Below, one piece after another: positions 24,816 through 33,141 of a stretch of 33,700 bases of DNA. The first letter of the stretch is position 1. Each line of letters starts with the position of its first letter. The position numbers were made by a program, and so were the translations under genes. This stretch comes from Pyrinomonadaceae bacterium. GTDB lineage: Bacteria > Acidobacteriota > Blastocatellia > Pyrinomonadales > Pyrinomonadaceae. Location: the NCBI GenBank assembly GCA_025922875.1, contig JAICGZ010000026.1:1-33700 (forward strand). Direction: 5' to 3'. The notes under the pieces are model-generated. The model was not told where the DNA came from. It was given only the letters and a program-made list of their open reading frames with translations, and did no database searches.

Positions 24816-26684
24816 CTAAAAGATATGTAGCGTGAACATCTCCCATGCTCCTACTGCCCCACGATTAGCATTCACCACGCTTCCTCCGCCGTCTTCCGCG
24901 ACCACATAATTTCCGCCGCCGCCAGACCAGCCGTTATAAGCTTGTAGCGAGATGATATTTCCCGAGCTGATCGTGCCGCTGCCACCGACCTTCTCAATGC
25001 GGAACGTCTCCCACTCGAGCGGAACTGTCCGGTTGGCGTTTACGACATCGCCGCCACCACTTTCCGCCACGACAAAGTGTCCGTTGACACTTTGAATGTG
25101 CACCAGGTCGCCACTTTCGAGACTTCCGCCATTCAGGTCTATCAGCGTAAACGTTTCCCACGAACCGATCGCTACACGGTTAGCATTGACAACGTCACCG
25201 CCACCGCCCTCAGCTACGACGAAGTAGCCGGCGACGCTCTGAAACGCTGTTGTGTAGGTACCGCCGCCGCCGCCGCACGTGCCGATACACGATGCGCTGT
25301 TGAACTGGTTACGGATCACATTTCCAGGCTGCGGCCCGAAGCCCAGCGAAAAATTTTTCCCCACTGAGTTGAGATGGCAATAGCTCATGATAGTGCCGCC
25401 ACCGGAGGGAATCGGACCCGTGCAACCTTCCGAGAACCCCGCAGCCGGACCACAACCATCGATCGCGGTACCGTTTCCATTCCACACACACGCATGCGTG
25501 TGCCGTGAACCAAACAAGTGGCCCATCTCGTGGGTGAAGACATCGACCGTCCATGAGTAAGTCGGAACGTCGGAAAAGAACGGGAAAATTCCGCTGTAGC
25601 ACTGGCTCTGCGATCTATTGGGATTGCAAAAGCCGTTAAAGCCGGCGGCAATTCCACCCTGGTTCTGCAGATCAAGCAGATGGGCAATGTCGCCGTTGAA
25701 AGAGGTGCGGGTACTCTGGAACTGGCCCAACTGAACCACGGACGATGAACCGTTGTAAGGGCTGGGCGAAGTCCAAACAAGGATCTCGGATATCGAGATA
25801 GGTATACCCTCGTTGCTGAATAGCGCGGCCGATTGGTTGAAGACTCCGGTTACGTAGTTGACTGTTTCGTTAACGCCTCCTTTGTTTTGAAAGAGATCAA
25901 AGTCAGCTTCAATGAAGATCTTTACACATCTCGTCACCGCAGCCGACGAGGCATCGAGTTGTTCCGGAGAGAAAGCGGCATCGTCGTCCGGCATATCGCA
26001 GGAAACAGGGATCGTGCCCGTGAGGTCTTTCTCGGCATAGAGTATGTGATCGCGCTGCGGATTGTTGCCCGCAAGCTTGCCCACCACGAAGTTCCCATCC
26101 TGCGGCGAGCTGTAAGAACCGATCACTTCGTCCTTGAATACACTGATAGCAGCGAAGGAGCCTTCAATTCCTTTCATCACTCCCCAATAATGTACGCCAT
26201 GCTCGTATGTCACCGGCGCACTATTTGAATCGCTGGTGAAGACATTAAAGCCTTGTGCAAACAGGTTGACCTGGACCAACTCCAGTTCAACGGGAGCACC
26301 TGCAAAAGTGGGCAGGCGCAGTGTCAAACTTTGCACTTTTCTGTTCACCAGATCTGCCAGGGCCTCACCTCGCAACTGGAGCACAGAGCCGGCTTTGACA
26401 GCCCGCCTTCGGGCCGCATCAGCTGCGACGGAGCGCGTTTCACGATTAAAGATTTCTACCGGCTGAAAGTCTCTACCGGCGCTTTTCGCATCGTCGATCA
26501 TCAGCGAAACTGGTTTAGCCTCATTCCTTGCCTGAGGCGGTTGCACCGGTTCTGAATTTTGAGACGAGACTTGCGACCCGGACAGGCTCAAGAGAGCTAC
26601 AACACATACGAGAAAAAAGATGACAAGCAAGCCTTTTCTCAGAAGTTTGCTACGGATGATTGAGGAGATTCGATTGTTTTTCAT
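24816..26684 (-). CDS. Secreted reprolysin-like zinc metalloprotease with three fascin-like repeats
   Basis: This 622-residue protein has an N-terminal hydrophobic segment (residues 18-36) as signal peptide or anchor, then a pro-region of about 200 residues. The catalytic domain carries 'HEMGHLFGSRH' with zinc ligands His385, His389 and His395 and catalytic Glu386, followed by the Met-turn 'TIMSYCH' (Met433). This is the metzincin signature of M12-type (reprolysin/ADAM-like) peptidases. Cysteine pairs in 'GFCNPNRSQSQCY' and 'DGCGP..EGC' suggest disulphides. After a Gly-rich linker (470-476), three repeats of about 40 residues each end in 'VVNANR...WE.F' (about 480-518, 532-566 and 580-622), like fascin/beta-trefoil units that bind sugars or actin-like polymers. 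It is probably an extracellular protease with a binding module. It diverges from the nuclease gene. Confidence 0.87.
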   Translation of the reverse strand: MKNNRISSIIRSKLLRKGLLVIFFLVCVVALLSLSGSQVSSQNSEPVQPPQARNEAKPVSLMIDDAKSAGRDFQPVEIFNRETRSVAADAARRRAVKAGSVLQLRGEALADLVNRKVQSLTLRLPTFAGAPVELELVQVNLFAQGFNVFTSDSNSAPVTYEHGVHYWGVMKGIEGSFAAISVFKDEVIGSYSSPQDGNFVVGKLAGNNPQRDHILYAEKDLTGTIPVSCDMPDDDAAFSPEQLDASSAAVTRCVKIFIEADFDLFQNKGGVNETVNYVTGVFNQSAALFSNEGIPISISEILVWTSPSPYNGSSSVVQLGQFQSTRTSFNGDIAHLLDLQNQGGIAAGFNGFCNPNRSQSQCYSGIFPFFSDVPTYSWTVDVFTHEMGHLFGSRHTHACVWNGNGTAIDGCGPAAGFSEGCTGPIPSGGGTIMSYCHLNSVGKNFSLGFGPQPGNVIRNQFNSASCIGTCGGGGGTYTTAFQSVAGYFVVAEGGGGDVVNANRVAIGSWETFTLIDLNGGSLESGDLVHIQSVNGHFVVAESGGGDVVNANRTVPLEWETFRIEKVGGSGTISSGNIISLQAYNGWSGGGGNYVVAEDGGGSVVNANRGAVGAWEMFTLHIF

Positions 26685-27363
26685 GACGTAAGGCCTTTCT
26701 GCTATACAACTGTGAGTGTCTGGCGCGTGATTCCTTCCAGCATTGCGCGCGTTATCGATAAGTGGGTGGGGTCATGAAAGTCTCAGAGGCGCAAGTCTCA
26801 CGTCTCAAGGAGATTCGAATCTGAATCCAGGTTTTAGACTGAGATCCACTACCGGAGAGAAGTTGGCAAACCTCACCCTTGACTTGGGAGAGCGATAGGA
26901 ACGTACTATTCCAGGTTTTTGTGGAACCGGACTTCTTTTTACGCCTCGCGCGTCGATAACGTCAAGTCACGTTTATGTGTCTACTGCAATCGTACCGGTA
27001 GCTTCGTTTTCGCATCGCCAAGGGCACGTTGAGTGAGGTTCCTTACAGTGCTCAGATCCGCACCGTGCAACTGTGATCATAGTGTTCTACTTGTTCAGAG
27101 GCAGGTATTTCTTTTACGCGAAAGCGAATAGTCCAGCCGCGTTGGAGAAATTCATGCGCGACTTTCCGTTCTAAAAGGCCTTCTGCTTACGATTTCCGCG
27201 AGCAAATTAGAAACGTCTCGTTCAGGTTTTGCCATTAGTATTAGGGATCCGCGTTAAGAAGTGAGGAAAGGATGATCCCAGCAGCCTACGAAAGGGAGCT
27301 CGACCCCAGTTGCCTCACAGCCGTTCGCGGCTGCCTGATGGTAGCGATGAGCCATACGCCCCA
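26685..27363. other. Divergent intergenic region between protease and nuclease genes
   Basis: This stretch of more than 600 bases must contain the promoters of two secreted enzymes. It has no convincing open frame. It includes a perfect 12-base palindrome AGATTCGAATCT (26811-26822) and three loosely spaced copies of CAGGTTTT (near 26829, 26911 and 27221). Two similar AGGCCTT-TCTGCT segments (26692-26702 and 27175-27185) lie near its two ends. None of these can be tied to a known regulator. No clear sigma-70 promoter pair was identified. Confidence 0.4.
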
Positions 27364-30093
27364 ATGCAAAAAACATCAACCCTTTGGCGCCAGCCCCACG
27401 CTCGCTGGACCAGCCTGTTAATTCTTACCACCATCCTCATCGCCACTTATTTTGCCGGTGCGCCCCTGAGTGTTCATAGCGCGGCGCCTTCCGAGTTGTT
27501 CTTCTCCGAATACATCGAGGGCTCATCCAACAACAAAGCACTCGAGATCTTCAACGGCACCGGCGGGACGGTGAACCTCGCTACCCAGGGCTATAACATT
27601 CAAATCTTTTCGAACGGCGCCACCACCGCCGCGCTGACCATCAATCTCACCGGTACAGTCGCTGATGCGGACGTCTATGTGATCGCGCACAACTCCGCGG
27701 ATCCTGCCATCCTCGCACAAACAGATCAGACGAGCGGTGGCGGTTGGTTCAATGGCGATGACGCCATCGTGCTGCGTAAGGGCACCACGATCATCGACGT
27801 GATCGGGCAGGTGGGGTTCGATCCAGGCACGGCGTGGGGAACTGGGTTGACCTCCACGGCGGATCGTACGTTACGCCGTAAAGCCGCCGTCTGCGCCGGA
27901 AAGACCAACGCGAACGCTGCCTTCGATCCCGCAGCCGAATGGGACGGATCGGCTAACGATACATTTACCGGCCTCGGTTCTCACATGTCTTCGTGTATGA
28001 GCGATAGCGCACCCGCTGTTATCACTACCATTCCCGCTGGCAACGCTACGAATGTCGCGCGTAATGCGCCCCTCACGATCACTTTCAGCGAACCGGTGGA
28101 CGTCTCCGGGATCTGGCTCTCGCTGGTTGGTGAAACGAGCGGCAGCCATGGCGCTACGATCAGCGGTGGCCCAGTCAGTTTCACTGTCGACCCTGACAGC
28201 GATTTTGCAAGTGGTGAAAGCGTTACGGTGACAGTTTTTGCTGCCCAGGTGAAAGATCAGGACGTGACTGATCCGCCAAACAATCCCACCGCCACCTTCT
28301 CGTTCAGCTTTACAACCGCGGGCAGCAGCGAGGACGAGAGCTGCGGTCCGGGGACCCCGACTCCGATTCACTCCATCCAGGGCAGCGGCTTGTTAAGCCC
28401 GCTCAACGGTACGGCGAACATCGTGATCGAAGGCATCGTCGTAGGCGATTATCAGGAGGCGAATCAATTCCGCGGTTTCCACGTTCAGGAAGAAGATGCG
28501 GACGCGGACAACGATGCTACGACCTCGGAAGGAATCTTTGTATTCGATAATAACCTCGGCACCGCAGTCAAAGTGGGCGACAAGGTGCGCGTTAAAGGCA
28601 CCGTTAATGAGTTTGCGACAGGCGGCAGTGCGTCACTTACGCAATTAACTAACATCAGCAGCATCACCGTGTGCGGCGGCGGCAACAGCGTAATTCCCAC
28701 AACTGTTACTTTGCCGGTCGCGAGCCTGAGTGATTGGGAACGATTCGAAGGGATGCTGGTTCGCATCCCGCAGACGTTGACCGTCACTGACAACTTTACC
28801 CTTGGCCGGTTCGGAGAAGTTGGCCTGTCGGTGAACGGGAGATTGCGCAGTCCAACCCACAGCGCTCTCCCCGGAGCAGAAGCTGCTGCGTTGCAGGACT
28901 TAAACAACCGCAGTCGCATCATCCTCGATGATGGTGATAGCCGGCCAAACATCGATCCTACGGTTCACCCGGCTCCCGGCCTGAGCGCCGCGAACAGTTT
29001 GCGTTTGGGTGCGACGATCGGCAGTCTCACCGGAGTGTTGGAACAACGCTTCAGCAACTATCGCATCCAGCCGGTTGGTCCCATCGCGTTCACTGATGCC
29101 AACCCGCGCCCAGCCGCACCTGCTTCGGTCGGCGGCACGCTCAAGGTCGCTAGTTTCAACGTGCTGAACTATTTCAACGGCAATGGGCAGGGCGGCGGCT
29201 TTCCGACTCCGCGCGGTGCTGATTCGGTGCAGGAGTTCACCCGCCAGCGCGACAAGATCATTCGCGCCATCACAACGATTGACGCGGCCATTGTCGGTTT
29301 GATCGAGTTGGAGAACGATACTGGCTCTAACAGCGCGATTCGCGATCTGGTCAACGGCCTCAACACCGCGGCCGGCGCGGGTACGTATTCCTTCATTGAT
29401 ACGGGCGTCGTAGGCACGGATGCAATTCGGCTCGCGCTCATCTTCAAGCCGGCGCTGGTGGCGCCCGTTGGCGCTTTCAAAATTCTCAACACATCAGTGG
29501 ACCCGCAGTTCCTCGATACGAAGAACCGCCCTACGCTGGCGCAGACATTCAGACAGATCAGCACCGGTGCGAAGTTCACGGTAGCGGTTAATCACTTCAA
29601 ATCGAAAGGCTCGGGTTGCGAGGATGTGGGAGATCCGGATACGGGTGATGGTCAGGGAAACTGTAATGTAACCCGAACGCGGGCTGCCCAGGCGCTGGTC
29701 AACTGGCTGGCGACGGATCCCACCGGCAGCGGCGATCCTGACTTTCTCATCGTCGGCGACCTAAATGCTCATGCAAAGGAGGACCCGATCACGACGATCA
29801 CGGACGCGGGGTATACAAATCTCATTCGATCTTTCATCGGCGACGATGCGTATTCGTTCGGCTTCAACGGAGAATCGGGTTACCTGGACCACGCGCTGTC
29901 CAGCCCGAGTCTGACGCCGCAAGTGACCGGCGCCGTGGAGTGGCACATCAACGCAGACGAACCGGTCGTTCTCGATTACAACGTGGAGTTCAAATCGCCA
30001 AACCAGGTGACCACCTTCTACGCCGCGACTCCATTTCGCTCCGCCGATCACGACCCGCTAATCGTTGGTCTGAATCTCAGCGCGTCGCCGTAG
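27364..30093 (+). CDS. ExeM/NucH-family extracellular endonuclease
   Basis: The ATG at 27364 gives 909 residues with a signal peptide (hydrophobic core LLILTTILIATYFAGAPL). A TTG at 27310 follows a GGGAG but would add 18 polar residues. The domain order fits ExeM/NucH nucleases. It begins with a lamin-tail-type domain with 'FFSEYIEGSSNNKALEIFNG' (about 40-200), then a Big_5-type Ig-like domain (about 215-320), then an OB-fold-like region ('VKVGDKVRVKGTVNEF', about 400-480). Last comes a C-terminal endonuclease/exonuclease/phosphatase domain. Its catalytic motifs are 'ASFNVLNYF' (near 597), 'GLIELEND' (near 646), 'VNHFKSKG' (near 742), 'IVGDLNAH' (near 797) and 'SADHDP' (near 893), all intact. 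It likely degrades extracellular DNA for nutrition or biofilm remodelling. It diverges from a secreted protease gene. Confidence 0.9.
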   Translation: MQKTSTLWRQPHARWTSLLILTTILIATYFAGAPLSVHSAAPSELFFSEYIEGSSNNKALEIFNGTGGTVNLATQGYNIQIFSNGATTAALTINLTGTVADADVYVIAHNSADPAILAQTDQTSGGGWFNGDDAIVLRKGTTIIDVIGQVGFDPGTAWGTGLTSTADRTLRRKAAVCAGKTNANAAFDPAAEWDGSANDTFTGLGSHMSSCMSDSAPAVITTIPAGNATNVARNAPLTITFSEPVDVSGIWLSLVGETSGSHGATISGGPVSFTVDPDSDFASGESVTVTVFAAQVKDQDVTDPPNNPTATFSFSFTTAGSSEDESCGPGTPTPIHSIQGSGLLSPLNGTANIVIEGIVVGDYQEANQFRGFHVQEEDADADNDATTSEGIFVFDNNLGTAVKVGDKVRVKGTVNEFATGGSASLTQLTNISSITVCGGGNSVIPTTVTLPVASLSDWERFEGMLVRIPQTLTVTDNFTLGRFGEVGLSVNGRLRSPTHSALPGAEAAALQDLNNRSRIILDDGDSRPNIDPTVHPAPGLSAANSLRLGATIGSLTGVLEQRFSNYRIQPVGPIAFTDANPRPAAPASVGGTLKVASFNVLNYFNGNGQGGGFPTPRGADSVQEFTRQRDKIIRAITTIDAAIVGLIELENDTGSNSAIRDLVNGLNTAAGAGTYSFIDTGVVGTDAIRLALIFKPALVAPVGAFKILNTSVDPQFLDTKNRPTLAQTFRQISTGAKFTVAVNHFKSKGSGCEDVGDPDTGDGQGNCNVTRTRAAQALVNWLATDPTGSGDPDFLIVGDLNAHAKEDPITTITDAGYTNLIRSFIGDDAYSFGFNGESGYLDHALSSPSLTPQVTGAVEWHINADEPVVLDYNVEFKSPNQVTTFYAATPFRSADHDPLIVGLNLSASP

Positions 30094-30297
30094 CGAATGC
30101 GGCTGGACCGTATTCAGTGAAGCGGGCACCCGCAGCAAGTGTTACTTTCCTTTCGTGAGTTCATATCGCTTAGGACTCTTCTACCGCATCTCTGCTGAAA
30201 TATTTCGTGAGTTTTTCTCATAACCATAAGAGTGGGTCAGCACTGTAAAGCTCCCGACGCGGCTTTGCATGCATGCTCGCACTCGATTGACGTTATC

Positions 30298-31536
30298 ATG
30301 GAAACACTCCTCTCCATTGTTCGTGCCGTTATCCTGGTTGGCGCAGTCGCTTTTTCATTCGGTTTGCTGTTCTTCGGATTTCATGTGGTGGTCCGAGAGT
30401 ACAGATTGCTACGGACGCGCAAACAAATCGAAGATTTCTTGCGCATGACGAATGAGGCCGGATTACAGGCCGATGTTGCGAAAGGCACACTTTCTCTTAG
30501 TAGAACGCGGCCCGGAATACTCTTGATTGGTATCGGAGCCGTCCTCCTGATTGTTTGTGTCCTGCAACCCTTTGTATACGAATCAACGAGCCAGACTGCC
30601 GGTGCGGAGTGGGTTAGACTTCCGACTCGTTCCGAACGAAGTTCGCACAGCGGTTCATCAGAACCCGCAAGTAAGGAGCAGCCAGTTCCAGAGCCATCCG
30701 AGCCTCCGGTGCAGTCGTCATCACCGCCGGCTGCTCGCCCGGTGTCTAGCGACGAACGAGCGACGCACCAGCGACCTATTTCAGTGATGCCGCGTCCTGG
30801 AACCGAACCGCCTTTGCGATCCACCAAAATCACGCCTGCGACCGTAGAGGCATTAAGACTTGAAGTCTTAGACAGATGGCTGGCGGATGCCCATTCGCTA
30901 AAAGGTAAGACACTTGGGGAGCAAGCTGAGTTTTTGCGGAACAAGTACGGAAACGAGGCGGTAGGTTTCGACTCTTATATGTCTGACAAACCGAGCACTG
31001 TTCGCGAGTTGGCTAGCATCGTTTATGGAAACACAAAGTATGCGCCGCTTATACTGATGTCGAACCCGCAGTTGAGTAATGAGCAGTCAGAGGTTCCGGT
31101 TTATCAGAATGTCTTCTTCCTTCAGCCTCTTCTTGCGTTAGCTAACCCTTCGACAAGCACCACTCGAACACTGATGCGCATCACTGCGGGACAGAGCAGA
31201 ACCCAATTGTATGACCTGATGCTTGAAATGGCTCAGCAAGCGATGCAGTCGCCCGATTATCGGAGAGATCCTGGTGCTTGGTGGAATGAACGAGGCGGCC
31301 TCCCCGCCTTTGAGCGGGGACTCTCGGCAAATACGCAACGCAAGTTTGCGATGAAGTTTTACAAGCCGGAAGAAAACGAATCCCCGGAAATCGTGGCAAA
31401 GATTCTTTATGGCAGCCCGAAATACGTTCCGTTACTCAGCTTTTTTAATCACGATCGACCGGCGCTTTTCGCTGATCCAAAGAAGGTGTTTCCACCAGAG
31501 ACTCAATTGGTCTACCTCTACTTGAGCGAGCTATGA
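30298..31536 (+). CDS. Two-TM protein with Pro/Ser-rich linker and LysM-like C-terminal segments
   Basis: The ATG at 30298 gives 412 residues and puts the first membrane helix at the N-terminus; a GTG at 30232 would add 22 residues without any export feature. Helix 1 spans about residues 5-33 and helix 2 about 73-93, with a basic cytosolic loop between. A Pro/Ser-rich linker follows (about 105-180). The C-terminal half contains two similar segments, 'TVRELASIVYGNTKYAPLILMSN' region (about 240-270) and 'SPEIVAKILYGSPKYVPLLSFFN' region (about 362-390), key parts YGNTKY and YGSPKY. They resemble the core of LysM-type domains, which bind peptidoglycan-like glycans. No strong ribosome binding site is seen. 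The family is not recognised; an envelope location is likely. Confidence 0.65.
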   Translation: METLLSIVRAVILVGAVAFSFGLLFFGFHVVVREYRLLRTRKQIEDFLRMTNEAGLQADVAKGTLSLSRTRPGILLIGIGAVLLIVCVLQPFVYESTSQTAGAEWVRLPTRSERSSHSGSSEPASKEQPVPEPSEPPVQSSSPPAARPVSSDERATHQRPISVMPRPGTEPPLRSTKITPATVEALRLEVLDRWLADAHSLKGKTLGEQAEFLRNKYGNEAVGFDSYMSDKPSTVRELASIVYGNTKYAPLILMSNPQLSNEQSEVPVYQNVFFLQPLLALANPSTSTTRTLMRITAGQSRTQLYDLMLEMAQQAMQSPDYRRDPGAWWNERGGLPAFERGLSANTQRKFAMKFYKPEENESPEIVAKILYGSPKYVPLLSFFNHDRPALFADPKKVFPPETQLVYLYLSEL

Positions 31537-31590
31537 ATCATGTCCGGTGTGAATAATGGATTTTGGGGCGCGATCGAACCTCCGGCCTTG

Positions 31591-31600
31591 GGTCTATGAA
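31591..31600 (+). repeat. Left 10-bp direct repeat flanking the MITE-like element
   Basis: GGTCTATGAA stands immediately outside the left terminal inverted repeat. An identical copy stands immediately outside the right one, as expected for a target-site duplication. Confidence 0.65.
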
Positions 31601-31749
31601 GGCTTTGCGCGAAAAGTTCTTATCGGACTCTTCTCTGTGCAACCTCTGTGTCCTCTGCCTCTGTGGTTAAGGAATTGCTCGAAAAAACACCACAGAGACA
31701 CAGAGGACACAGAGGTTACACAGAGAAATCAGACTTTTCGTGCAAAGCC
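31601..31749. mobile_element. 149-bp MITE-like element
   Basis: The ends GGCTTTGCGCGAAAAGT (31601-31617) and ACTTTTCGTGCAAAGCC (31733-31749) are inverted copies with one mismatch in 17. Inside them a second, longer inverted repeat of 37 and 39 bases (31631-31667 and 31689-31727) is made of CTGTG/CACAG-type units, with a loop of about 20 bases. The element encodes no transposase and is flanked by identical 10-base direct repeats. This is the anatomy of a miniature inverted-repeat element moved in trans. The internal part resembles the CACAGAG-type repeats common between genes in this group, so a terminator-like repeat may have been captured. Confidence 0.65.
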
Positions 31750-31759
31750 GGTCTATGAA
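31750..31759 (+). repeat. Right 10-bp direct repeat flanking the MITE-like element
   Basis: This is the second copy of GGTCTATGAA, exactly adjacent to the right terminal inverted repeat. Confidence 0.65.
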
Positions 31760-32277
31760 CGACGGGACTAAGATCACCGAACTCTTAATAGCAAGGAAAT
31801 TTACCTCCACAATGGACGATCTTTAGTCGCCCATACGCCGCACGAGTAGTTTCCAGTAAGACACGGGTAGGAGGCGTGCGATCAGAGATATGGTCTTCGC
31901 GTCTGAGCTGTGGGTTCGGGCATAAAGTGAAATCGGCCTATTAGTGGAAGCAACAACTTATGCGGACGATTCCGGCATTAAATGAAATTTTTGTCCGTCA
32001 TAACGTGAAATTTTCCTACAGTTTTCCGTCATAACTTGAAATTTTCCTCAGCGCTCCATTTTTAGAGACTTCATTGGCCGCAGCCTCTTAAGGTTGCTCG
32101 GTCTTAGGTGAGCTGGCACCTTACTTTAAGGATTTGTCGTGGCGCGGGTTTATCGATTTGGAACCCCTGCGCTCCCAATCTAGGGGTCTCCTTGGTCGTC
32201 GCCGCGTGTGTAATCGAGCTTATTAAGTGTTCCTTGCCGAAGAAGCACAGAAACAATCTTTTCAGCCTCAGCAGAAC
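31760..32277. other. Gene-poor stretch with short direct repeats
   Basis: No convincing gene is visible. Besides the repeat cluster at 31921-32048, a short frame near 32104-32226 reads '..ELAPYFKDLSWRGFIDLEPL..' before a stop. It could be the remnant of a coding sequence, but it lacks a start signal. The stretch has the look of a decayed or transposition-prone site. Confidence 0.4.
31921..32048 (+). repeat. Cluster of four CATAA(C)GTGAAATTTT-type direct repeats
   Basis: Two copies are strong: 31994-32017 and 32025-32048 match at 23 of 24 positions (TCCGTCATAAC[G/T]TGAAATTTTCCT, period 31). Two weaker copies start at 31921 (CATAAAGTGAAAT) and 31976 (CATTAAATGAAATTTTT). Tandem direct repeats of about 20 bases are typical of transposase-binding sites near the ends of IS21-type elements, and also of iterons. 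No matching transposase or replication gene is in the window, so the origin is unresolved. Confidence 0.6.
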
Positions 32278-32499
32278 TTATCGCATCAACTGGACCTCAG
32301 CGCATTCGGACAGGTCTTGTACGATGCTTACAATATAGGTTTCGCGGTGTTGTTTGGAGATTTTGACATGGGGTGATTGTGGACTTGCGATTAAGTTCAG
32401 GAGGCTATGGACCGCTTTGTTTTGGACGGAGGCTAATCGAGTTTTGAGGTCGTGGATCTCGATGTTCCGAGCGAGTGTGCGTTGCTGGTGGCATTTCAT
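32278..32499 (-). CDS. Small hypothetical protein
   Basis: This protein has 73 residues, beginning 'MKCHQQRTLARNIEIHDLKTRL' (helical and basic) and ending 'VSIVQDLSECAEVQLMR'. I do not recognise it. The main argument for a real gene is its start. The ATG overlaps by ATGA the stop at 32496-32498 of the upstream gene when that gene is read in its restored frame, which is the usual sign of an operon partner. Protein composition is plausible, with a central helix 'ASVQNKAVHSLLNLIA'. With the upstream gene broken, expression is doubtful. Confidence 0.5.
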   Translation of the reverse strand: MKCHQQRTLARNIEIHDLKTRLASVQNKAVHSLLNLIASPQSPHVKISKQHRETYIVSIVQDLSECAEVQLMR

Positions 32500-33141
32500 T
32501 CAGGCTGCCAAGTTAACTCGCTCTCGAGAACCTCTTCCCCATCTTCGTCGACCCAGACATTTTGGGGTTCTTCGCCAAACTCCTCGCCGCGCTGGTATTG
32601 CTGGACTGTTTCTTGCTCATCCCACAAATCTTAGTTTCGCCGGTATAAACTAATTCACCGTCGTCATCTTTGCCCTCAACTAATGCCACACCTTTTAGTC
32701 GTTCAAGAGTACCTTGCAACCGTTTTCCGCTTTTTGTGAATGGAACTAACATTTGTAGCCTCTCAAAAAGTTCAGTTTCAGAATTTGCGGTTGAGCCAGT
32801 AAGTTCGATTGAGCGCCATGTGGCTGCCGCCCGCTCTACTAATTGGATGGCGGTCTTCATGGCTTTGAGCCTGGTCCATTGGCGGGCGATTAGCATAGAG
32901 GTAATTGTTTCAAGTGTTGCGCTCTCGTTTTCCTCTTGCAGACAGTTTTCGGTAAATAGCAAATCGATAAAGGGCTGCGTAAAGTCCTGGTCTCGCTTTC
33001 GACTTTTATCTTCCAGAATGTTTTGTACTGCGGTGAAGTTTTCGTTTCGGGCTTTGTTCCGCTCCTTATCGAGGTGTTGCTTCAGTCGGCGTTGTCTTTC
33101 CTCTTCGCTTGGTACTGTGGGAATGTGAACGTGAGTTTTAA
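32496..33141 (-). pseudogene. 5'-truncated and frameshifted gene of unknown function
   Basis: On the - strand a coding-like frame runs without a proper start from the junction near 33141: 'HVHIPTVPSEEERQRRLKQ', then 'FIDLLFTENCLQEENES', a helical segment 'LIARQWTRLKAMKTAIQLVE' and 'LVEGKDDDGELVYTGETK'. Near 32631 the frame must shift by one base. The old frame continues into low-complexity Ser/Lys sequence to a stop at 32513. The other frame gives an acidic, natural-looking tail ('DLWDEQETVQQYQRGEEFG' to 'ESELTWQPE') and a stop at 32496 that overlaps the next ATG. The gene therefore seems to have lost its 5' end at the transposase junction and one base inside, unless the latter is a sequencing error. 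The family is not recognised. Confidence 0.6.

Noticed and set aside
26805..26830. GATTCGAATC-like sequence resembling a tRNA T-loop
   Set aside because: It is a 12-base palindrome; no acceptor stem, anticodon arm or CCA-like end can be folded around it.
31601..31771. Short + strand open frame across the MITE-like element
   Set aside because: It translates inverted-repeat sequence and has no ribosome binding site.
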